This document shows, in pieces, positions 42,939-51,707 of a stretch of 64,000 nucleotides of DNA. The stretch lies in assembly GCF_963675065.1 (NCBI RefSeq), contig NZ_OY775906.1, positions 3,388,001 to 3,452,000 on the forward strand. Direction: 5' to 3'. The notes under the pieces were generated by a model. That model ran no database searches. It was given only the letters and a program-made list of their open reading frames with translations, and was not told where the DNA came from. A program made the translations under genes and the position numbers. Every line of letters begins with the position of its first letter. The stretch's first letter is position 1. The DNA comes from an uncultured Draconibacterium sp. (GTDB taxonomy: Bacteria > Bacteroidota > Bacteroidia > Bacteroidales > Prolixibacteraceae).

Positions 42939-43823
42939 CTATTTCGTTCGGGCAGCTATTCGTTTCGATACGAGGTTTAAGGTCAGTACCATTCCCATCA
43001 GTAATAACGATGAGCTCCAAATCAGATCCACCATATTCGGGTCGTTGTAAAACTCCCAGATTAACAGTGGTATTGCACTTGTTGGTTTGGTAATATCCAA
43101 ATTAATTACCGAGCTACCCAGTGCTGTAAGCATTAATGGTGCTGTTTCTCCAAGAATACGCGAAATACCAAGCAGAATACCTGTTAGCAAACCGCTAAAT
43201 CCGGTAGGAATTAGCACGCGCAGAATTACTTTGTAATACGGCACACCCAATGCAACGGCTGCCTCTTTAATCGACTGAGGAATCATTTTCAGCGTTTCCT
43301 CCGTTGAGCGTACTATCATTGGCAACATCATTATCGACAAGGACACACTACCTGCCAGTGCCGAAAAGCCGCTGGTTATGGGTTTTACAATCCACATGTA
43401 AGCAATAAGTCCTAATACGATAGAAGGAACACCCTGCAAAATATCCGAAATATTTCGGGTAAGATTTGCCAATAGTTTCCCGGGATTCTCGTAAAGGTAA
43501 ATTCCGGTAACCACTCCAACAGGTATGGCAATAAGCGAAGCCAGAACCACCATTAACAAAGTTCCGGTAATTCCGTTTGCAATTCCTCCGGGAATTAACT
43601 CGCCATTGCTCAAAGCAGTCATTGCCTCGAAAGTGTTGGGAGGTGTTTTTGTTATAAATTCCAAACTGATCTGACGATAACCCTTTGCCACCAACTTGTA
43701 GATAATAAGTACAATCGGCGAAATGGTTATGAGCGACAAAAAAAGCACAAGTCCTTTGAACAGCTTGTCTTTCAAAGTTCTTCGGCTGAGGTTTGCCGCT
43801 GTTATTTTAGCTGCAGAAATCAT
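42939..43823 (-). CDS. pstA: Phosphate ABC transporter permease PstA
   Basis: This 294-residue inner-membrane protein has six predicted helices and the permease loop EEAAVALGVPYYKVILRVLIP-like region (shown at IKEAAVALGVPYYK). GVVTGIYLYEN and SDILQGVPSIVLGLIAYMWI are characteristic of PstA. It starts 1 bp after pstC and ends 11 bp before pstB. It forms the channel with PstC. Confidence 0.95.
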   Translation of the reverse strand: MISAAKITAANLSRRTLKDKLFKGLVLFLSLITISPIVLIIYKLVAKGYRQISLEFITKTPPNTFEAMTALSNGELIPGGIANGITGTLLMVVLASLIAIPVGVVTGIYLYENPGKLLANLTRNISDILQGVPSIVLGLIAYMWIVKPITSGFSALAGSVSLSIMMLPMIVRSTEETLKMIPQSIKEAAVALGVPYYKVILRVLIPTGFSGLLTGILLGISRILGETAPLMLTALGSSVINLDITKPTSAIPLLIWEFYNDPNMVDLIWSSSLLLMGMVLTLNLVSKRIAARTK

Positions 43824-43824
43824 G

Positions 43825-44676
43825 TTATCCCATTCGTTTTATAATGAACTTACCAATGGCATTGATTATACCCGTTAGCAGGAATAACAACAAACCTATC
43901 GCAATCAAAGAGCTGAGCTTCAACCCGTCGGCTTCACCAAACTGGTTGGCAATTACTGAGGCCATTGTATTTCCGGTGCTGAAAAATCCATCAGGGACAA
44001 TATTGGCGTTACCGATCAGCATGGTTACTGCCATCGTTTCGCCCAATGCACGCCCGAAAGACAAAATATAACCGGCAATTATTCCCGATCGTGCCGATGG
44101 TACAACCACATTAAAAATTACTTCCGAACGGGTAGCTCCCAATGAATAAGCTGCTTCTTTCAGCTCGTTCGGTACCATGGTAATAATTTCGTTACTTAGC
44201 GATGTGGCGTAAGGAATAATCATAATAGCCAGAATAATGCTGGCGGTGAAAATTCCAAATCCCTGGTTGGGTAATCCCAAATCGATAAGCAGCGGACGAA
44301 GCACATAAAATCCCCACAATCCGTATACAATTGAAGGAACTCCGGCAAGTAAATCAACCATGGTTCCCAGTATTTTTGCAATTCGGGTCCCGCGGTAATA
44401 CTCGCCCAGAAACAATGAAACCGAAAACGATAAGGGTAAACTGATTAGCAGTGCCGCTACCGATGTTATAATTGTTCCGGCAATAAACGGCAATGCTCCG
44501 TAGTTCTCTTTCCCTTCGGTTGGGTTCCAGTTGTTCGACCAAATAAAACTCAGCCCAAAACTTTTCAATGCCGGAATGGCACCTTCAACCAACGAAAAGA
44601 TCATTCCTCCGGCTACAAAAAGTATTACGAAAGAAGAAAGCAGGAGAACTACTTTTGTTATTTTATCGCTGTTCAT
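43825..44676 (-). CDS. pstC: Phosphate ABC transporter permease PstC
   Basis: This 283-residue permease has six predicted helices. Motifs include LPLSFSVSLFLGEY, DLLAGVPSIVYGLWGFYVL and the EAA loop ELKEAAYSLGATRSEVIF. It pairs with PstA. A hairpin (44727-44769) lies between it and pstS, which may lower its expression relative to the binding protein, as is usual in pst operons. Confidence 0.95.
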   Translation of the reverse strand: MNSDKITKVVLLLSSFVILFVAGGMIFSLVEGAIPALKSFGLSFIWSNNWNPTEGKENYGALPFIAGTIITSVAALLISLPLSFSVSLFLGEYYRGTRIAKILGTMVDLLAGVPSIVYGLWGFYVLRPLLIDLGLPNQGFGIFTASIILAIMIIPYATSLSNEIITMVPNELKEAAYSLGATRSEVIFNVVVPSARSGIIAGYILSFGRALGETMAVTMLIGNANIVPDGFFSTGNTMASVIANQFGEADGLKLSSLIAIGLLLFLLTGIINAIGKFIIKRMG

Positions 44677-44726
44677 CTAAACTGTTAAAAGAAAATAAAC
44701 TGTATTGTTTTGAGCTCTAACATAGT

Positions 44727-44769
44727 ATGGAGAAGAATCTGATAATTTGAACCAGATTCTCTTCTCCAT
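44727..44769 (-). terminator. Hairpin between pstS and pstC
   Basis: atggagaagaatctg pairs with cagattctcttctccat, leaving a small bulge. There is no T-run, so it more likely protects the pstS mRNA end or causes partial termination than full stop. Confidence 0.55.
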
Positions 44770-44812
44770 AAAGTTTCATGACGTAGCAATTGCATACTTG
44801 AGGCAATTTTAT

Positions 44813-45883
44813 TTATTTCAGCAACGGCGCTCCATCGAAGGTAACCGAACGTAAAATCGCTTTGGCTTTTTCGGCAGCAGCATCAGGAAGCGGTGCATAA
44901 TGTACCTTTTCGGCCTGACCTTGTGCATCGGCACTTACCAACCAATCAAGGAAAGTAACTGTTGCCAGCGCCTGATCTTTTGAGCGACCATCGTAGTTTT
45001 GCTCTTTGTAAAGGATGATCCAGGTAAATCCGCTGATCGGGTATGATTCAGGGTCGGCAGAATTGGTCAACATGATACGTGTATCGGCAGGAATTTCTCC
45101 TTTTGCAGCAGCACTAACCGAAGCAATTGAAGGCTCGATATAGTTTCCTGCGCTGTTTTGTACCAATGCAGTCTGGATTTTCTGCGCAAAAGCATATTCC
45201 GAACCGATGTAACCAATGGCTCCTTCGGTTTGGCTAATGGTACCTGCTACTCCCGGATTTCCTTTGGCGCCCATACCAACCGGCCATTGCAACGATTTTC
45301 CTGTTCCTACAACATCAGCCCATTTCGAACTAATTTTAGTCATATAGTCGCTGAAAATATAAGTTGTTCCACTACCATCAGAACGATGCACGAAAGTAAT
45401 TTCCATATCAGGAAGTGCCAACCCTTCGTTGTTAGCTTTAATTGCAGGGTCGTTCCAGTTGGTAATTTCACCCATAAAAATTTTCTCCAGCAATTGGTCT
45501 GAAAGCTTAAGGCCATCAACACCAGGAAGGTTATAAGCAATAACAACAGCACCTAATACCGTTGGAATGTGAACTACTTCTGCAGGCATTTCGGCCAGTT
45601 TAGTGTCGCTCAAATAGGCATCGGTTGCACCAAAATCAACCACTTTATCGGTTAAACTGCGAATCCCACCGCCTGAACCGATTCCGCCATAAGTAAGCAG
45701 TGTACCAAACTCAGAGGTATAGTTCTTAAAAACCATATTGTAATAGGGCATCGGGAAAGTTGCTCCCGCAGCTGTTAAAGTCACTTTTGAAGTTCCGGCT
45801 TTTTCTCCACCTTGTTTATTTGATGAGTTAGAGCAAGCTCCCAGAACAAATACTGTTAAAACCAGTAGGGCTAAATTTTTCAT
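44813..45883 (-). CDS. pstS: Phosphate-binding lipoprotein PstS
   Basis: This 356-residue binding protein has a lipoprotein signal (VLGACSN, Cys17). Phosphate-site motifs are visible: GATFPMPYYN, YGGIGSGGGIRSL, VDFGATDAYLS, and HRSDGSGTTYIFSDY. NSAGNYIEPS and SADPESYPISGFTWIILY are typical of PstS. It is lipid-anchored, probably at the outer face of the inner membrane. It follows the porin by 45 bp, so one PHO-box-driven transcript may carry porin and pstS and continue into pstC. Confidence 0.95.
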   Translation of the reverse strand: MKNLALLVLTVFVLGACSNSSNKQGGEKAGTSKVTLTAAGATFPMPYYNMVFKNYTSEFGTLLTYGGIGSGGGIRSLTDKVVDFGATDAYLSDTKLAEMPAEVVHIPTVLGAVVIAYNLPGVDGLKLSDQLLEKIFMGEITNWNDPAIKANNEGLALPDMEITFVHRSDGSGTTYIFSDYMTKISSKWADVVGTGKSLQWPVGMGAKGNPGVAGTISQTEGAIGYIGSEYAFAQKIQTALVQNSAGNYIEPSIASVSAAAKGEIPADTRIMLTNSADPESYPISGFTWIILYKEQNYDGRSKDQALATVTFLDWLVSADAQGQAEKVHYAPLPDAAAEKAKAILRSVTFDGAPLLK

Positions 45884-45928
45884 TTCTATTTATTTATAAT
45901 TTTCTGTTTTCTGTTTTTCTGTGGCTGA

Positions 45929-46918
45929 TTAAAATTTAAACTCAGCACTTAAATACAGGAAAGTAATATTCTCTGCATCTACCTTGTCAGGATTAAAGAA
46001 GCGAACGTTTGGCGTAAATTTTAGGCCTTTAACAGGAGCGTACTCCACACCTGCAATCATTAATTGACCATCTTTATTGATGTTCCATGGCTCCGACTCA
46101 CCGTCAAGTTCGTCCGAGTTCAGATCATCGTAACGTGCAAAAAGTTTCCAGTTGCTGTTTGGTTTGTACCAGCTGTAGAAAGATGTTCCGTAATGATTCT
46201 GACCGTCTACCATTTTGTAGTCAGACTGGTAGTTATACTCTCCGGCCAATGTGAATTTTCCGTTGGTGTAAGCCAACAGTGTAGCCAGCGACTTTTGTTT
46301 TACCTCGTCGCCGGTTTGATCGACAAATACTCTTGCCACTACATTTTTAACCGGCTTAATGGTTGTACCCAGTCCGTAGCGCAACAAGTCGTCGCCCTGA
46401 ACTTTTTTGTAACCTTCGCCGTTGATCACCGAAAAATCGGCACTTATAAAATCAGCAAATTTGTAATCGATGTTAAAACCAAGGTCGGCACTTGAGTTGA
46501 ATTTATACTCATCCTGATATGATTTCATCATGTAACGGTTTCCCCATAATTTTTCAGACACTTTGAACTGTGTGGTTGAAATCATTCCGAAATAAGCTTT
46601 CAAATTGTCTTTTGAATATTGCACGTAAGCATTTTTAAGAAATGCCGACAACTGGTGGGCGCCGCCATCCTTCGGATCTCCTACATCAAAAACAACTTTC
46701 GCATAAAAATCTTCGCTAAAGTTGTACTCATAACCTAAATAAGCACGGGTGTTTTCAAATTCGGAGGCTGTTTCCCCGTCAGAAAGCGCGGTATGAAAGT
46801 TGGTAAAAATCAACGCTAGTGGTTTCCCATTTGGTTTAAAATCTTCGGTTTTTTCCTGACTAAATCCTGTTATTACGATTCCTGGAATCAACAATAACAG
46901 CAATGACATTTTTTTCAT
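45929..46918 (-). CDS. Phosphate-selective porin (OprP/OprO family)
   Basis: This 329-residue beta-barrel has a signal peptide (residues 1-20, ending ITGFSQ). Alternating strands such as YEYNFSEDFYAKVVFDVGD, AYFGMISTTQFK and LAGEYNYQSDYKM occur, and the C-terminus is YLSAEFKF. The family (PF07396) forms outer-membrane channels for phosphate. The position before pstS and behind a clear PHO-box-like array supports a phosphate role. I do not see the exact Lys ladder known from OprP, so selectivity is inferred. Confidence 0.85.
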   Translation of the reverse strand: MKKMSLLLLLIPGIVITGFSQEKTEDFKPNGKPLALIFTNFHTALSDGETASEFENTRAYLGYEYNFSEDFYAKVVFDVGDPKDGGAHQLSAFLKNAYVQYSKDNLKAYFGMISTTQFKVSEKLWGNRYMMKSYQDEYKFNSSADLGFNIDYKFADFISADFSVINGEGYKKVQGDDLLRYGLGTTIKPVKNVVARVFVDQTGDEVKQKSLATLLAYTNGKFTLAGEYNYQSDYKMVDGQNHYGTSFYSWYKPNSNWKLFARYDDLNSDELDGESEPWNINKDGQLMIAGVEYAPVKGLKFTPNVRFFNPDKVDAENITFLYLSAEFKF

Positions 46919-46978
46919 TTTATAACTTAAGATTGAATTTTGTCTGTTATTTTACAAAGGCAAAAGTGTAGCAACGCT

Positions 46979-47007
46979 ATTACACGTGAATTACAATTTT
47001 ATTACAA
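46979..47007 (-). promoter_or_regulatory. PHO-box-like array upstream of the porin/pstS genes
   Basis: On the plus strand ATTACAC, ATTACAA and ATTACAA stand with exact 4-nt spacers (gtga, tttt). In gene direction they read TTGTAAT N4 TTGTAAT N4 GTGTAAT, very near the classical PHO box (CTGTCAT units, 4-nt spacers). The array lies 60-90 bp before the porin ATG, a sensible place for activation by PhoB. Confidence 0.75.
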
Positions 47008-47190
47008 AACGATTAATTTATTTCGTAGTACATACAGTAAGTCACTGTTTTCCAATACAACTCTTTTCGTTGCAATAAAATTACAAAACTGTAACACGCT
47101 TTTTTACTTTGGGGGACAGAAATTATGGATGGGATATCTTGTTTTGCGGCAGGTAAACGCGCTTAACGGTTTCAAAACCGCTATGTGCAT

Positions 47191-47216
47191 AAAAAAAGGA
47201 GGCCAATAGCCTCCTT
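47191..47216 (-). terminator. Intrinsic terminator of the PiT gene
   Basis: aaggaggc and gcctcctt pair perfectly around caata, with a seven-residue T-run on the minus strand. Confidence 0.85.
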
Positions 47217-47272
47217 ATAATTGTATATGCTTTTTACTGTTTCGAATTACAATCGAAAAACCTGAAAAACCC

Positions 47273-49546
47273 TTAATTGTTCTTCTGCGGCGTATTTGTA
47301 ATAAAATCGCGGTATGCTTTTACCAGATTTACAGTGTGTAATAACAGGTATTCCATCTCAGAAATCAACTTAAAGAACAACTGAGAGTTTCGTGTATTAA
47401 CCATCTTATTTTTAATACGTTTTATCTGGTTTTTCTCCATCCTATGAATCTGTTCCAGAATATCGTCGCGTTCTTCAATCAGCTGTTCGAGGTCTTCAAA
47501 TGTTTTACCTTCCATATCCTTCAGCACCGATTTAAAGAACATATCAATACGTTCTGTTACATCCCGCAATTCAACATGTTGTTCTTCAATAAATGGTTTA
47601 TGATTGTTTTCAACATGTTTAATCATTGGCTCGAGCATAAAATGCACAGCATGTGCCATCTCGCGTTTATGCTCCATCATTTGTACATAAAAATGACTGG
47701 TATCCAATGCTCCTTCGGTGAATTTTGTAACCGTTGAATAAACCTTGTCGCGGTTCTTCTTTGCCTTTTTCGAAAACTTCTTACACGACTCCTCTACATT
47801 CTTCAATCCGGCTCTGTCTTCTTTCAAAAAGCTTTCAATACCTTCGGTAACAATCTCGTCACTCGATTTTACAGCTTTTATCATCTGTTTAGAACTTTTC
47901 TCCAGTATCTCTTCGTGAGCATCGGCCTCTTCAATATCTTCATCTTCTTCAGCAATTTGCTGTTCACGTTTTTTCATCATGCTGTGCGTACGAATAACCA
48001 TAACAAGGGCAACTATAACAAATACAAAAATCATAAACTTGCCACTAACAGCGATTAAAAGTGCCACAATACCTGAAACGGTAAACGCAATCAATGCGGT
48101 TAAAAACCATCCGCCAATTACTGCAAACACGCCTGAAATACGGTAAACTGCACTTTCTCGATCCCAGGCACGATCGGATAACGATGTACCCATTGCAACC
48201 ATAAAGGTTACATATGTAGTTGACAATGGCAGTTTAAGCGAAGTACCTATAGCAATTAATATACTTGCAACCACCAGGTTTACCGACGCCCTAACCTTAT
48301 CAAACGATGGCGGATCCTGGTCTTCTTCACTTACGTATGAATGTGGTTCAAAACGCGAGCCAACTCCTTCGCTAACTGTAGATGGTAATACATTGGTCAA
48401 CCGTTTATTAAATTTTGTGGCTCCACGAACAATAACACGTGCGGCAAACGACGATCCAAAACGTTCATCACCTGCACTTTGTCGCGACAAATCGAGCGAA
48501 GTTGCAATTACCGATTTTGCCTTTTTCGACATGATCAGGGTTACAATCATTACCAACCCGGCAATAAGCAACATATATGTTGGCGTACCTACTTTCCCGG
48601 CAAGCATTGCCATCGAGAACGTGTCAGGATTAGTGGCGCCTTCTGCAACCCACGCCTGGAAAGAGTTGTAACCCGCCAGCGGCACACCTATAAAGTTCAC
48701 CAGGTCGTTTCCGGCAAAAGCCATTGCAAGCGCAAAAGTTCCGGCCAATACAACAACCTTTAATATTTTTATATTGAAAATCCATTTTAGCAACTGAATT
48801 AAAACCACCCAAAATCCGAAACTGTACAACAACATTAATCCGGTATGGTGTTTCAACCACTCTTGAATGGTTTCACCGCTACTCAACTCAATACCTGCAT
48901 AAGTTGAGCCTTTCATCCCTTTTATAACAATAAAATAGGTGATGACTGTAATGGCCAAACCGCCAAAAATCGCCCCAAAATATTTCATTGGCCCGCGATA
49001 TTTAAAGGTGAATACCAGCCGGGTTAAATACTGCACAATTGCACCAACGGTAAAGGCAATAAACACCGAGAGCAGTATTCCGGTAATAATAGCAAGTGCC
49101 TTACTCGAATTGATGTATTGCGACAATTCCATTAACACTGATCCACCAGCAGCTTTTATCTTAACTGCTGATACGGCAACAGCTGCTCCAAGTAATTCAA
49201 AAACAATAGAAACCGTTGTAGATGTGGGCATCCCGAAGGTGTTAAACATATCAAGCAGGATAACATCAGTTATCATTACTGCAAGAAAAATGATCATGAT
49301 TTCGGAAAAGACAAACATTTCGGGGTGAAAAATTCCTTTTCGCGCTACTTCCATCATTCCGCTCGAAAAAGTAGCTCCAATAAGTACCCCTAAACTCGCC
49401 ATTAAAAAGATTACCCATTTGGGAGCTGCTTTAGAACCGACTGCAGAATTAAGAAAATTTACAGCATCATTGCTAACTCCTACAATCAGGTCTGAAATAG
49501 CCAGAGCAAAAAGTACAACTACAAGAATCAGGTAAAAGTTTTCCAT
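47273..49546 (-). CDS. PiT-family inorganic phosphate transporter fused to a DUF47/PhoU-like domain
   Basis: This 757-residue protein has about 10-12 membrane helices in residues 1-515. Two PiT signature halves are present, GVSNDAVNFLNSAVGS in the first and FAGNDLVNFIGVPLAG in the second. A long cytoplasmic loop lies in between. The C-terminal 220 residues are helical and charged (IEEADAHEEILEKSSKQMIK onwards) and resemble DUF47/PhoU-like regulators, which are often separate genes next to PiT. The fusion suggests built-in control of low-affinity phosphate uptake. It is divergent from a histidine kinase gene. A TATATTTG element lies upstream. Confidence 0.9.
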   Translation of the reverse strand: MENFYLILVVVLFALAISDLIVGVSNDAVNFLNSAVGSKAAPKWVIFLMASLGVLIGATFSSGMMEVARKGIFHPEMFVFSEIMIIFLAVMITDVILLDMFNTFGMPTSTTVSIVFELLGAAVAVSAVKIKAAGGSVLMELSQYINSSKALAIITGILLSVFIAFTVGAIVQYLTRLVFTFKYRGPMKYFGAIFGGLAITVITYFIVIKGMKGSTYAGIELSSGETIQEWLKHHTGLMLLYSFGFWVVLIQLLKWIFNIKILKVVVLAGTFALAMAFAGNDLVNFIGVPLAGYNSFQAWVAEGATNPDTFSMAMLAGKVGTPTYMLLIAGLVMIVTLIMSKKAKSVIATSLDLSRQSAGDERFGSSFAARVIVRGATKFNKRLTNVLPSTVSEGVGSRFEPHSYVSEEDQDPPSFDKVRASVNLVVASILIAIGTSLKLPLSTTYVTFMVAMGTSLSDRAWDRESAVYRISGVFAVIGGWFLTALIAFTVSGIVALLIAVSGKFMIFVFVIVALVMVIRTHSMMKKREQQIAEEDEDIEEADAHEEILEKSSKQMIKAVKSSDEIVTEGIESFLKEDRAGLKNVEESCKKFSKKAKKNRDKVYSTVTKFTEGALDTSHFYVQMMEHKREMAHAVHFMLEPMIKHVENNHKPFIEEQHVELRDVTERIDMFFKSVLKDMEGKTFEDLEQLIEERDDILEQIHRMEKNQIKRIKNKMVNTRNSQLFFKLISEMEYLLLHTVNLVKAYRDFITNTPQKNN

Positions 49547-49575
49547 TTATGTTAGATTTATAAAATAAAGGTCGG

Positions 49576-49583
49576 CAAATATA
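49576..49583 (-). promoter_or_regulatory. Candidate -7 element (TATATTTG) for the PiT gene
   Basis: On the minus strand TATATTTG matches TAnnTTTG and lies 30 bp before the PiT start. The -33 element is not clear. Confidence 0.35.
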
Positions 49584-49614
49584 AAGCAACTAAAAAGTTT
49601 ATTCGTTTTGTAAT

Positions 49615-49665
49615 ATTAATAAAATATTAACTAACCATGAAATTACCATTAACCAATTAATAACC
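49615..49665. promoter_or_regulatory. Weak PHO-box-like array between PiT and the histidine kinase
   Basis: ATTAATA, ATTAACT, ATGAAAT, ATTAACC and AATAACC follow one another with 4-nt spacers. The units are more degenerate than at the porin and the region is AT-rich, so chance is possible. Confidence 0.3.
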
Positions 49666-49747
49666 ACTTTTTTATACGACATTTGAAACCTTAATTTGCA
49701 AAGTTTGATTTTCGAATAACAGATAGTAAATAACATAAAACCATTAA

Positions 49748-50785
49748 ATGAGAACATATTCTTCGAAATTCCTTGCCATACTGGTTGCTATTATTTTAAC
49801 CCTGCTGGCTTTCGGTATTGCACTGCTTGCACACTACTTTGGCGAGAATATTTTGGTTATTACCATTTCTACATTGGCCTTTTTTGTAGCCGCCTACTTT
49901 TCCATTTTATATATTATCAAGAAATACATTATCGATCGTATACGGCCCTTGTACAACACCATTCGCGATTTGCCGCTGAGCGGGAAAAAGATGGAGGAAA
50001 AAATCGACTCGAACAGTTTGCTGCTAAACGTAAAGTACGAGGTTGAAGAATGGGCCAAGTCGCAATTAAAAGAAATTGAACGACTTAAAGAGTTGGAAAA
50101 ATACCGCAAAGATTTTGTTGGAAACGTATCGCACGAACTAAAAACACCAATCTTTAATATCCAGGGTTATGTTCTAACGCTTTTGGAAGGAGGATTGGAA
50201 GATCCCAAGATCAACAAGCTATACCTGAAACGCACAGAAAAAAGTATCGACCGGATGGTATCCATCGTTGAAGACCTGGAATCGATCACCAAACTGGAGT
50301 CGGGGGAGTTACAGCTAAACATGACCCGTTTTGATATTGTAAAAACCGTTGAGGAAGTAATTGAAATGGAACACTGGCAAGCATCAGAAAGCCAGATATC
50401 GGTTCAGATCATTAATAAACCCGATCGGCCCATTTTTGTACGTGCCGACAAAAAACGTATTCTCGAAGTGGTTACCAACCTTATTGTTAACGGGGTAAAA
50501 TATGGCAAGCAAAACGGATATGTAAACATTTCATTTCACGATTTAGAGGACAATATAATTGTTGAAGTTGCCGATAACGGAATTGGTATCGAAAAAAAGG
50601 ACCTTCGCCGTATTTTTGAGCGTTTCTTCCGTGTCGATAAATCGCGTTCGCGCGAACAAGGTGGCACCGGGCTTGGTCTTTCGATTGTAAAACACATTAT
50701 CGAAGCTCATAATCAATCCATTAACGTCCGAAGCTTACTTGATCAGGGAACTACATTCAATTTTACACTCGAAAAGCAAAAGTAG
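49748..50785 (+). CDS. Sensor histidine kinase (short PhoR-like type)
   Basis: This 345-residue kinase has two membrane helices close together (about residues 9-30 and 36-58) with almost no periplasmic loop. A coiled linker follows. The HisKA motif is GNVSHELKTPIFNIQGYV with His129, and the ATPase domain has VVTNLIVNGVKYG, DNGIGIEKKD and GGTGLGLSIV. Lacking a sensor domain, it may sense membrane state or interact with the neighbouring PiT transporter. Its likely partner regulator starts 160 bp downstream with its own promoter. Confidence 0.92.
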   Translation: MRTYSSKFLAILVAIILTLLAFGIALLAHYFGENILVITISTLAFFVAAYFSILYIIKKYIIDRIRPLYNTIRDLPLSGKKMEEKIDSNSLLLNVKYEVEEWAKSQLKEIERLKELEKYRKDFVGNVSHELKTPIFNIQGYVLTLLEGGLEDPKINKLYLKRTEKSIDRMVSIVEDLESITKLESGELQLNMTRFDIVKTVEEVIEMEHWQASESQISVQIINKPDRPIFVRADKKRILEVVTNLIVNGVKYGKQNGYVNISFHDLEDNIIVEVADNGIGIEKKDLRRIFERFFRVDKSRSREQGGTGLGLSIVKHIIEAHNQSINVRSLLDQGTTFNFTLEKQK

Positions 50786-50898
50786 TCCAATCAAAACTTT
50801 CCGTAAAAAAAGCCGCAAGAGTGGCTATTAATTTGTATTTTGGCTCAATTAAGCACTATTTTAGTTACGTGTTTATTTTTTGTTTAAAGGAAAGTTAA

Positions 50899-50928
50899 TT
50901 GTTCTTTAATTAGTAGCACTTACTTTTG
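50899..50928 (+). promoter_or_regulatory. Bacteroidota promoter (TTG N19 TACTTTTG)
   Basis: TTG at 50899-50901, a 19-nt spacer and TACTTTTG at 50921-50928 match the -33/-7 consensus exactly. The regulator start codon follows 17 bp later, giving a very short leader. Confidence 0.7.
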
Positions 50929-50945
50929 TTCAAGAATTTTATGTT

Positions 50946-51644
50946 ATGAGTGAAAATCAATTTAAAGTTTTATTAGTTGATGACGAGTTGGATATCCTCG
51001 AGTTTCTGAGTTACAACCTTGAAAAAGAAGGATACGAAGTATTTACAGCCAGAAATGGTGTAGAAGCTATAAAGGTTGCAGAAAAACAGGTACCCCATCT
51101 CATTATACTCGACGTAATGATGCCGGAAATGGATGGAATTGCTGCATGTGAGGAGCTTCGAAAAATTCCTGCATTGAGCAGCACCGTTATTGCCTTTTTA
51201 ACTGCCCGCGGCGAAGACTATTCGCAAATTGCAGGTTTTGAAGCTGGAGCTGATGATTACATCACCAAACCGGTTCGACCAAAAGTATTGATTAGCCGCG
51301 TAAAAGCCTTGTTAAAACGTACCGGCGAAGCTACTCAACCTGTTGAAGTGGTTGACACCAACACCGTAACAATTGGCGACCTGCTTATTGATAAAGAACG
51401 CTACCTCATTCGTATTGGCGATAACGAAATGATATTGCCAAGAAAAGAATTTGAATTGCTTTCGCTTCTGGTTTCGAAACCTGGAAAAGTATTTACCCGC
51501 GAGGAGATTTACCATTCGGTTTGGGGCGAAAACGTTGTGGTTGGCGACAGAACAATCGATGTTCATATACGTAAACTACGCGAAAAAATTGGCAACGAGC
51601 ACATTAAAACGCTCAAAGGAATTGGCTATAAATTTGTTGATTAA
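50946..51644 (+). CDS. OmpR/PhoB-family response regulator
   Basis: This 232-residue regulator has a receiver domain at residues 1-122 (VDDELD, phosphoacceptor Asp56 in IILDVMMPEMDG, Thr in FLTARGE, Lys in ITKPVR). A winged-helix domain follows at about residues 140-232 (LPRKEFELLSLLVSKPGK, RTIDVHIRKLREKIG). It pairs with the kinase at 49748. This is the second PhoB-like protein in the island and its targets are unknown. Its own consensus promoter allows expression apart from the kinase. A terminator follows. Confidence 0.93.
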   Translation: MSENQFKVLLVDDELDILEFLSYNLEKEGYEVFTARNGVEAIKVAEKQVPHLIILDVMMPEMDGIAACEELRKIPALSSTVIAFLTARGEDYSQIAGFEAGADDYITKPVRPKVLISRVKALLKRTGEATQPVEVVDTNTVTIGDLLIDKERYLIRIGDNEMILPRKEFELLSLLVSKPGKVFTREEIYHSVWGENVVVGDRTIDVHIRKLREKIGNEHIKTLKGIGYKFVD

Positions 51645-51669
51645 CAAAGTATAAGATATAATAAAATGG

Positions 51670-51697
51670 AAGGGGCTTTTTGAAGTCCCTTTTTTTA
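51670..51697 (+). terminator. Intrinsic terminator of the response regulator gene
   Basis: aaggggctt pairs with aagtccctt, with one G-U pair and a 4-nt loop, followed by a T-run. Confidence 0.8.
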
Positions 51698-51707
51698 TTG
51701 GCAGCGG

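Larger units (their letters stand above)
46919..47272. other. 354-bp gap with PHO-box-like array and a terminator
   Basis: It holds the porin leader, the heptamer array (46979-47007) and the terminator of the PiT gene (47191-47216). A short plus-strand frame here has no protein features and is not called. Confidence 0.6.

Noticed and set aside
42928..43020. Longer start for pstB
   Set aside because: The extra 31 residues overlap pstA and are not seen in PstB.
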